Assembly: GCA_036346375.1 (NCBI GenBank) | Contig: CM070517.1 | Location: forward strand, 12,627,161-12,691,160 | Length of the DNA: 64,000 nt | Source of the DNA: Guadua angustifolia | Taxonomy: Eukaryota; Streptophyta; Magnoliopsida; Poales; Poaceae | Direction: 5' to 3' | Part shown: piece by piece, positions 56,202 to 64,000 of the stretch | Layout of the letters: every line of letters begins with the position of its first letter | How positions within the stretch are numbered: the first letter of the stretch is position 1 | Position numbers and translations under genes: made by a program | The notes under the pieces: generated by a model | Databases searched by the model: none | The model's input: the letters and a program-made list of their open reading frames with translations, nothing else | What the model was told of the DNA's origin: nothing

Positions 56202-57842
56202 GTGCAACGAGTGTTGATCGCTCAAATGGAGCAAGCGGACAAGCTACAACGCCATAATTTGTTTCAGATGTACCTCATCGTCAAGGACTGTCGTGTCCGT
56301 GTCATAATTGATGGTGGGAGCTGCAATAACTTGGTGAGTTCAGATCTGGTGGAGAAACTTTGCTTGCCCACACGTGCACACCCTCATCCCTACCATATTT
56401 AATGGTTCAATAACAGCGGTAAGGTGAAGGTAACACAAACTGCGAGAGTGCAATTTTCCATTGGAACATACCATGATTTTGCTGATTTTGATGTAGTGCC
56501 TATGCAAGCATGTTCCCTTTTGTTAGGCCGTCCATGGGAATTTGATACTGATGCAATTCATCACGGTAGAAGTAACAAATACACTCTTATGCACAAGGGG
56601 AAGAAAATCACTTTACTTCCTATGACTCCTGCTGAAATTGTGCAATGTGACAAAGAGAGAGCTGAAAATGAGAGAAAGGAGAGTGCGCTAGAATCTGAAA
56701 ATCAGCAAGTGGTTAAAAATGTTTTCCCACCTAACAAAGGCAAGAAAGAACCTAGTTATAGGTCCGAGGGAATTAAATTGAAGGGTGGTATTATGCTTGC
56801 TACAAAATGTGACCTTGATGAAATTAATGAGAATGATGCACCGTGCTATGCTTTGATATGCAAAGATGCTTTATTTTCATTGGATGATATGCCTAGTACT
56901 TCGCCTCCTGCTGTCACTAACCTTTTCCTGCATTGCAAAGAGAGAAGAACATGGGACAAATATGTGATAAATGATGAATTTGTGTTTAGAGCTAACCGCC
57001 TATGCGTTCCAGTTGGATCCGTTTGTTTTCTTTTGATACAAGAAGCTCATGGAGGAGGTTTGATGGATCATTTTGGTGCCAAGAAGACGGAGGCCGTACT
57101 GTCCGCTCACTTCTTTTGGCCAAAGATGAGGCGAGACATTGAGAGGTTTGTATCCCGCTGCACTACATGTCAAAAGGCTATGTCACGATTGAATCCACAT
57201 GGTTTATATATGCCTCTTCCTGTTCTTAGCACTCCATGGGAGGATATATCTATGGACTTTGTTTTAGGACTGCCTAGGACCAAGAGGGGGAGGGATAGTA
57301 TTTTTGTAGTGGTTGATAGATTTTCTAAGATGGCTCACTTTATTCCTTGTCATAAGAGCGATGATGCTGTTAATATTGCTAATCTTTTCTTTCAAGAAAT
57401 CGCTCGGTTGTATGGTATGCCTTCTACTATTGTTTCAGATCGTGATGCCAAGTTTTTGAGCCACTTTTGGAGAACTCTATGGAATAAATTGGGGACTAAG
57501 CTATTGTTTTCAACATGTCATCCCCAAACCGATGGCCAAACCGAGGTAGTAAATCGTACATTATCTACTATGTTGAGGGCTGTTTTGAAAAAGAATTTGA
57601 AGATGTGGGAAGAGTGTTTGCCGCATGTTGAGTTCACTTATAATAGGGCGGTACACTCCACCACCAAGGTAAGTCCTTTTCAGGTAGTGTATGGCTTCAA
57701 TCCCCGTGCTCCTATTGATCTATTACCTTTACCTACTAGTGAACGAGTTAATCATGATGCTAAGGAATGTGCTGAATTTATTCTGAAATTGCATGAAAAG
57801 ACTAAAGAAAATATTGAAATAATGAATGAAAGGGTGATTTAG
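56202..57842 (+). pseudogene. pol: Chromovirus protease fused directly to integrase
   Basis: Protease: VRVIIDGGSCNNLVSSDLV and ACSLLLGRPWEFDTDAI, with one in-frame stop at ~56402. From 56424 it is open for 472 codons. After SLDDMPSTSPPAVTNLF (~56930) the text jumps to integrase CKERRTWDKYVINDEFVFR. All of RT and RNase H, some 450 codons in relatives, is absent without loss of frame. Integrase HHCC region, then SMDFVLGLPRTKRGRDSIF, RFSKMAHFIPCHKS, TIVSDRDAKFLSHFW, TCHPQTDGQTEVVNRTL. DDE and HHCC residues look intact. Confidence 0.9.
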
Positions 57843-58414
57843 TATGGTTACACTTGAGAAAGGATCGTTTTCCAGAATTGCGAAAGTCTAAATTAATGCA
57901 TAGAGCTGATGGTCCTTTCAAGATACTTGAGAAAATAAATGATAATGCATATAAACTTGAGTTGCCGCCCGAATTTGGGGTTAGTCCCACATTTAACATT
58001 GCAGATTTGAAACCGTTCATGGGAGAAGAAGATGAGCTTGAGTCGAGGACGACTCCACTTCAAGAGGGGGAGGATGATGAGGACATCACTCCTATGCATA
58101 CGCCCGAGACTCCTCTAGTTGTGATGCAAGGACCCATCACAAGAGCACGAGCACGGCAATTGAATCAACAGGTGAGCTCGTTCCTAAGTGCCTGTGTATA
58201 TACTTGTGAGGATGGTATGCTACCTAATGATATTATTGATTATATTGTACTTAGGAACTTTGGAGAGGATCATGAAGGCCTTGGGAACCAGCAAGGGCCA
58301 GGAGGGAGGCAAGGAGGGCGTCCAAGTCAAGTTGGAGTCCCAATTCATCTCGAGTCGGAGTCCCAATTCAACTCGGAGTCGACTACCTCGGCCACCAGGA
58401 GCAGTGTTCACTAA
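57843..58414 (+). pseudogene. pol: Chromovirus integrase C-terminus reading into 3' LTR
   Basis: A one-base shift at ~57838 precedes LRKDRFPELRKSKLMHRAD, FKILEKINDNAYKLELPP, FNIADLKPFMGEED. The frame crosses the LTR start at 58075 and continues through GPITRARARQLNQQVSSFL to a stop at 58414. A C-terminus encoded by the LTR is known for CRM elements, which is why I favour that group. No classical chromodomain is visible. Confidence 0.8.
58058..58074 (+). other. Polypurine tract of chromovirus
   Basis: TCAAGAGGGGGAGGATGA runs directly into the LTR start TGATGAGGAC. It is also coding (EGEDD). Confidence 0.7.
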
Positions 58415-59214
58415 AATCGTCGCCCAGGCCACAAACGGACTCCGATTTCAATGATCCATATATGTATCGAAAGCTAAGGAGACAACCTATCCAATGGAAC
58501 CAGTTTCAGGTCAATTGGACTTCGGAGTCAACAATAATATGCAAAACAATCCAGAATACTTTTTCAGTCCGAGTTCGAGTCCAGTTCGGCCTCAGCAACA
58601 GCACTGACTTTAAAGTACCATAATTTTTGATTCCGGAGGGCTCTGGAGACCCATGAGTACACGTTTGAAAGATCTCGGAGTCTACTTTCCAGAGGATCCA
58701 GCCTCACCTCAAAATTCCTTCAGATGCGTCCGAAAAATGATAAAAACAAAATGTTGCTTTTTCAGTCTGAGTCAAACTCTAGTCAAAGTAGGCTTGGTGT
58801 TTTCAATTTGAGTTGTATTAGATCTCCAATGCTATGGACGACCCCCTCCTGCTCCCCTAGTATAAATAACCACCCAAACCCTTATCTAGGACTTGGGTTT
58901 TGCTTAGATCAATTCTGTCTTTGAACAGTATCGCCGTTCATTCGGTTTGTGAGACCCCAACTCGTGTGCTTAATATAATTCGCAATTTCAGATTGCTTCT
59001 TCTATGTTTTTGCTTGTGTTCTCGATTCGCATGCAGGGATAAGCCTTCTTGGTGAGGTCGACCGTGTTTGTGCATGGTTGATAATCAACGGAGCCGTGGT
59101 GTAGCGATTGCTGGGTTCGGATCGGTTCTGATCGGAAGCCGGATCATCAACATCGAGTCTCCACCAAATCGACTTACCTCTACCTGTCGGAAGATCGAGC
59201 CACCGTGCGCATCA
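58075..59214 (+). mobile_element. 3' LTR of chromovirus
   Basis: TGATGAGGACATCAC to CACCGTGCGCATCA, 1140 bp, followed by the GTGAG duplication. Confidence 0.9.
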
Positions 59215-59219
59215 GTGAG

Positions 59220-59883
59220 TGTATCTCCGAGGTAGGTGGGAGTGAGATGGGCTATTTATGTGGTTCCCAAAAACTAGCCATTTTAGTTCAGATTTGTGTA
59301 AGTTCGGATAGTCCGAATAAATGTTCAGACACTCGAATAGGTCAAGTCGAGGTGGAGCTCTGGGATAAATAGCCGAGACAAAGAGACCCAGCTTGGATAG
59401 TCCGAAGTTTTCTTCAGACAGTCTGAAGCATTCGGATACTTCGAATAAATGTTCGGATAGTCCAAATAGGACTTGGCTCGAGGAATAATTGTACCAGGCT
59501 AGTCAGAGGAGGACTGCTCAGACATTCTGAGTTGAACCTCGGATACTCCGAACATAATTAGGTAAAATGCTTCTAAGATTTGAAATTTTGACACTTTTAC
59601 CAGCTAATTTCCATTAGTGAGCACATACAATCATCCCACATCTATTTCTCATCAAATTGCTCTTTATAGTACGGTTGTCCTTAGACTCAATAGAAAGATA
59701 AAATAAACACATGGTATCAAGTCTAAAAGCCATCTTTTTCTCCTTTGTTTTGAGGGTGCTCCTTTCCTCTTAGATTTATCATTGGAGACAACATTCTGTT
59801 CATAAAGCTTACAAATCTCATTAGTCCCTTAATACTCTTGTCATTATTCACCAAAATCCTTATAGGGCCTAGATGCACTTTCA
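59220..59883 (-). mobile_element. SIRE-type copia 3' LTR, proximal part
   Basis: Continuation of the LTR at 51700-52480. On the minus strand the LTR starts TGAAAGTGCATCTAGGCCC at 59883. A TATA-like CATAAATA lies at 59253-59260 on the minus strand. CGGATAGTCCGAA palindromes are dense at 59305-59545. Confidence 0.85.
59305..59545. repeat. Dispersed CGGATAGTCCGAA palindromes
   Basis: At least eight near-palindromic words (TTCGGATAGTCCGAA, TTCGGATACTTCGAA, TTCAGACAGTCTGAA, CTCGGATACTCCGAA) in ~240 bp of U3. Related copies lie at 51790-51840, 62035-62105 and 62500-62555. Confidence 0.75.
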
Positions 59884-59899
59884 ATCTCCCCCTTTTTGG
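59884..59899 (-). other. Polypurine tract of SIRE-type element
   Basis: Minus strand CACCAAAAAGGGGGAGAT directly before the LTR start. A second similar run (minus CCAAAGGGGGAGAG, ~60335-60350) lies just after the env-like gene. 59900-60390 holds no other feature I can name. Confidence 0.7.
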
Positions 59900-60390
59900 T
59901 GAATTGATGACAACACAATTAAGACTTACAAATAATTTGAAATGAAATTTCTTTCGAATTCCAAACATATGGTGGAGCTCCCCCTAAATGTGTGCATTAG
60001 AAAATTTGAGTGGAATCTCAAATGCACATATTTGTGGGAAATTTTGGCGGAAACTCCCCCTATATCTTTGCATTCGAGAAGGTGTAATAGGGAAAGCAAA
60101 TAATTATGCATTATACCAACTGATGTTACAACAACTAGATGACATGGCATGGGGCACACAAGTACTATTCATAGTAAGATAGACAAAAGACATAAACAAG
60201 AGCTAGATAATCTAATAGATCACAAGTCACCAAGCAAAACAAACAAAACACAAGATTAAAACAACGCAAGTTTTAACAAACTTAAACAACTCCGGAGACA
60301 CACAAAAGATAGCTAGGATAAGGTAGACTAGATTTTCTCTCCCCCTTTGGCATCAAGACACCAAAAAAAGAGAAAAACTAGAGAACAAGA

Positions 60391-61943
60391 TCATTCCTCG
60401 CTGTCTTCATCATCATCAGCGGCGGGAGCATAGGCAGCATCATCTTCTGCATCGCTGTCCTAATCATAGTGAATACCAAAGAGCTGCCTTGTCTGAATAT
60501 ACACTGCGGCAGATGACTCTGACTCGGTCTCCTCAGGAGAACAGGGCATGTTGAGCTTCCTTTTCTTGTCCTAAAGCTGACGACAGGTATCTGCAAGCTT
60601 CAGGTTAGTCTCTTGAATCTTACGGTGACTCTTCATGCCCAAGAAAAAGATAGCGCGAAGCATTTTCTTAACTGAGCCACCTGACGAGGAGGATGGTCCA
60701 GGAGAGGATGGTCTATCCCTGGCAGAGGAAGATGGACCTGGAGCAGATGTCCTGGAAGAAGACCTGGTCCTATCATGCCGAGTAGTCGGAGCTGGCTGAG
60801 TAGGAGCTTTAATAGATCGAACCCTGTAGGCAGAGTGCTCCACATCCCTAGCAAACCTCAAACCAGTGATGCTCTCAATCATGCACATCACATAAGGTGC
60901 AAAACCCCAACTGCTGCAAGGGTTAAGAGAGTTGAGATGAATTTCCTGCCAAATGAAATCAAACACGTCAAAAGGATGTGTTCCCTCACCAATCCTGAGC
61001 AGAAGGTTCCTGGAGTAAGAGTTGATGTTTGTGGCATCTCCTTCCTTTGGCCACAAAGTCTTCCACAGCAACTTGTAAAGGATGGCATAAAATGGTTTGA
61101 GTCCCCTGGTTGTGCCTAACTTGAATGATTGCGAGTCATCATAAAGTGGCTCCATTTTATTTATGCCGAAGGACTCTGGAGTGTGAAGTTTGTCGAAGTT
61201 GTACCAACCTTCAGTGGAGAAACCCAAGCAGTCAGCAAATTGTGCCTTTGTCGCTGAGTAATATAATCCATTAGCCATAAACCACATCGTGCTCTCTTGA
61301 TCAGTATCAACATACAGCGTGGCATAGAATTGAGCCACAAGCTCGTTGTTCCATGCAAACTAGAAGTTCATGATGTCTTTGATACCGTAGCGTTCATAGG
61401 CTTCTATCACTTGATTGAAAATGGGATCCAGCTGCTCTTCCATATAATCCTAGTCAATCCATTGCATTAAGACTACAGGATTCTTCTTATCTACAATCAC
61501 TGAATAATAGTAATCTTGCTGAAAGTGATTCCAAAACCTTCTGTCCACAAATTCCTCCTGAAGATACTCCAAGGGATCCTCGTCCCTAAGCCTTCGGACT
61601 TCTTTACCCTTTCCTTGTCCTTTGCTATAATCAATCCTCTTCTTAGGTGTCCAGAACTGTGCTACTCAGCCTTCTTAGCTTCTCTCAGTTTTGCCATGGA
61701 TGCCCGAGGATCTTCACTATCACTATCTTCAGCATCTAGCCTTGATGCTGCGGCATGAGGCACCTTCTTTACTTTTCTGACCACTGGTCGCTTCCCCCTC
61801 CTCATTGGCTGAGCAGGAGCAGGATCTGCCAAAGGGGGTGCTGAGGAGCTGCCAGCAGGATGGTCATGCTTCTTCTTCTTCTTACGTGCAATAGTGATGG
61901 AGATGTTCCGAGAAAGGGAATCATCACCCTGAGAAGGACCCAT
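60391..61943 (-). pseudogene. SIRE env-like gene
   Basis: Starts MGPSQGDDSLSRNISIT at 61943. A basic run (KKKKKHDH) and a Pro-rich part follow. One shift near 61665 and a stop near 61360 separate the first third from the long open part 61338-60571, which has FYATLYVDTDQESTMWF, DCLGFSTEGWYNFDKLH, HPFDVFDFIWQEIHLNS and a Ser/Pro tail. A few more in-frame stops precede the acidic end at 60391. Its position between pol and the 3' LTR and this wording match the envelope-like gene of SIRE/Maximus copia elements. I see no convincing signal peptide or membrane segment. Whether such proteins act as envelopes is not established. Confidence 0.75.
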
Positions 61944-62798
61944 CTAAAAGGAATACAACGGTAGAATCAAGATTAGACTCTAATTAAAATCTAAATGAAC
62001 ATTAATAAGGTGAAATGAATGCGCAACCTTCGGATAGTCCGAAGTATAACTCGGATAGTCCGAATGCTTCGGACACTCCAAACAGGTTTGGATAGTCCGA
62101 AGTGCGCAAGTTCATAAACCCTAAAACATTCAATCTAGAGTTTTAACCGAGGAAACTTAGAGCTAATCAAGGAAAATCATCCTAGAAAGGTTTAGAATAA
62201 TTCTATCCACAAGGAATTGAAGGAAAAACAAGGAATAACCAAATCAAGAGAAGGTTCAAACTGTACCTTCATGAATCAACAATGGAGATTCCAAGTCGAT
62301 TCAATGGCAATGGCGTGGTAAAGATGAAGCCCTTGCCCACGGGAAATGCCTCGGAGTCTCTGATCCGAAATTTCTAGGGTTAGATTGAGAGATCCTTGTG
62401 GCAAGTAAGAGTGAAAGAGAGAGAATGTGAGGCAAGGAATAGAAGGAAGAAAAGAGGAAGAGGGAGGCCTTGCGGGGTTATAAAACCTGAGACACCTAGT
62501 TCGGAATGTCCGAATGGGTCGGACAGTCCGAACAAAAACTCGGACACTCCGAGCTGCCCTTCTCTGGATGGCTGGATACAAAAAGGGGAATTCGCTCCGA
62601 TTTGGAAATAGGAGAAGAAGTCCTATGGAGTCTTATCATCAGGTGATCAGCGAATCATCCAACCAAGCAAACCATGATCATAAGATGATCGACATGATCA
62701 AAAGATCAAAGAACCAATTAACACTAGAAAATTTAGACAAATAAATCAAATAAGCTTTTCTAAATATTTTGCAATCACCAACCAATTATGTGTTTATC
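61944..62798. other. Spacer between copia pol and env-like gene
   Basis: No gene seen. Two clusters of CGGATAGTCCGAA-type palindromes (62035-62105 and 62500-62555) match those of the element's own LTR. A TATA-like TTTATAA (minus) lies at ~62475, some 530 bp upstream of the env-like ATG. Confidence 0.6.
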
Positions 62799-64000
62799 TC
62801 AAGCCATGTTACGAGAATCCAAAATATTTAGCACACTTCTCAATTCACAAAATCTTCTCTCATCTAGTGTCTCAATTCACATGTTGGATTTCGATATCGC
62901 CTTTTGTAGAATGGTCTCTAAGAAAATGATGGCGAATATCGATATGTTTGGTGCGGGAGTGTTGGACGGGGTTATTGGCAATTTTGATGGCGCTCTCATT
63001 GTCACACAAGAGTGGTACTTGGTTATAAGTTAGGCCAAAATCATTCAAGGCTTGCCTCAACCAAAGCAACTAGGCACAACAACTCCCGGCTGCCACATAT
63101 TCGGCTTCGGCGGTGGATAGGGCTACGGAGTTTTGCTTTTTGGATGACCAAGATACTAGGGACCTACCCAAGAATTGGCAAGTTCCCGAGGTGCTTTTCC
63201 TATCCACCTTACAACCAGCATAATCTGCATCGGAGTAGCCAATCAATTCAAATGATGATCCTTTCAGATACCAAAGGCCAAAATGAGGAGTGTGAACTAA
63301 ATATCTCAAGATTCTCTTCACGGCCACCATATGGCACTCCTTAGGAGCGGCTTGAAATCTCGCACACATGCACATACTAAGCATGATATCTGGCCTAGAT
63401 GCACAAAGATAAAGAAGTGAACCAATAATAGATCGATATACCATTTGGTCTACCGGCTTACCATCTTTATCAATATCAAGATGACCATTGGCTTGCATCG
63501 GCGTTTTGATTGGTTTTTCTTTCTCCATGTCAAACCTTTTCAGCATGTCTTTAGTATACTTGGTTTGACAAACAAATGTGCCCACCTTGAGTTGCCTTAC
63601 TTGAAAGCCAAGGAAGAATTTTAGCTCATCAATCATAGATATTTCAAACCTTTTGGTCATTATCCTACTAAATTCTTCATATAATTGATCATTAGTAGAA
63701 CCAAATATTATATCATCAACATATATTTGACAAACAAATAAATCATCATCAACATGTTTAATATAGAGAGTGGGATCGGCCTTTCCGATTTCGAAACCTT
63801 GTTTGATGAGGAAGTCCCAGAGACACTCGAACCATGCCCGTGGGGCTTGCTTGAGACCATAGAGTGCCTTGTGGAGAAGATAGACGTGATTTGGAAATTC
63901 AGGATCCTCGAAACCCGGTGGTTTTTCAACATAGACTAACTCGGAGAGCGGTCCATTCAAGAACGCTCTCTTCACATCCATTTGCTTCAACTTAAAGTTA
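62799..64000 (-). pseudogene. pol: SIRE-type copia reverse transcriptase and RNase H (open at window end)
   Basis: RT from the window end: MKQMDVKRAFLNGPLSELVY, LYGLKQAPRAWFECL, and the catalytic CQIYVDDIIFGS intact. LLYLCASRPDIMLSMCM follows. RNase H: SDADYAGCKVDRKSTSG, SWSSKKQNSVALSTAEAEYV, with one in-frame TAG after AAGSCCA (~63068), then LLCDNESAIKIANNPV. A short deletion after IEIQHVN (~62872) shifts the frame. The true C-terminus RRFCELRSVLNILDSRNMA ends at 62799. Gag, protease and integrase lie beyond 64000. Confidence 0.9.

Larger units (their letters stand above)
52481..59214 (+). mobile_element. Young chromovirus lacking RT and RNase H (CRM/Reina-like)
   Basis: Two 1140-bp direct LTRs (52481-53620 and 58075-59214) and exact GTGAG duplications (52476-52480 and 59215-59219). 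The internal part has gag, protease and integrase but nothing between protease and integrase. Integrase reads into the 3' LTR. By eye the LTRs differ at ~20 substitutions plus a few indels, mostly transitions, so the insertion is recent. Confidence 0.9.

Overview
The window is transposon-packed DNA from a large plant genome, most likely a grass (Poaceae). The assignment rests on the element set: Tat-lineage Ty3/gypsy elements with antisense accessory genes, Tekay and CRM/Reina-like chromoviruses, SIRE/Maximus-type Ty1/copia elements, hAT and PIF/Harbinger elements carrying host gene fragments, and no intact host gene. I found no rRNA, tRNA or CRISPR. Nearly every coding sequence is broken by stops or frameshifts, so most genes are called as pseudogenes.

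Layout. (1) 1-619 is unassigned. 620-1796 is an inverted pair of ~570 bp gypsy LTRs. 1797-11009 is a Tat element on the minus strand, with pol at 8995-11009 and a plus-strand accessory gene at 2130-8809 that has a plant-mobile-domain N-terminus and a coiled-coil C-terminus. Two solo copia LTRs (3893-5694 and 5967-7900) sit in that accessory gene, each with a 5-bp target duplication. (2) 11010-21520 is a second Tat element on the plus strand. Its 5' LTR carries a hAT MITE (11192-11785) and its pol is split by a solo Tekay LTR (15286-18575). An inverted fragment of its LTR follows at 21521-21910. (3) 21911-23425 is a copia 3' LTR plus its polypurine tract. 23426-23981 is unassigned. (4) 23982-31482 is a 5'-truncated Tekay element with its 3' LTR. 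(5) 31483-31794 and 46210-48368 are two halves of another Tat accessory gene (Transposase_28, PF04195-like), split by a non-autonomous hAT element (31795-46209). That hAT carries a fragment of the ribosomal protein uS15 gene and is itself interrupted by a complete third Tat element (33399-46011). (6) 48369-51571 is a Harbinger-like element with a PPR gene fragment and the start of a transposase. (7) 51700-64000 is the 3' part of a SIRE-type copia element on the minus strand (RT/RNase H, env-like gene, 3' LTR). Its LTR is split by a young chromovirus (52481-59214) that has lost its RT and RNase H.

How the parts relate. The order of insertion can be read from target duplications: ACCAA, CATCC, TTCTC and GTGAG (exact), TCCGG/TCTGG and GACACCAG/GGCACCAG (one mismatch each), GAGACCTA and TTA (exact). 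The most interesting pattern is that three separate Tat elements each carry an intron-containing accessory gene antisense to gag-pol, each with its own TATA box roughly 100-135 bp before the start codon. One is of the plant-mobile-domain family and two are of the PF04195 family. Two DNA transposons independently carry pieces of essential host genes.
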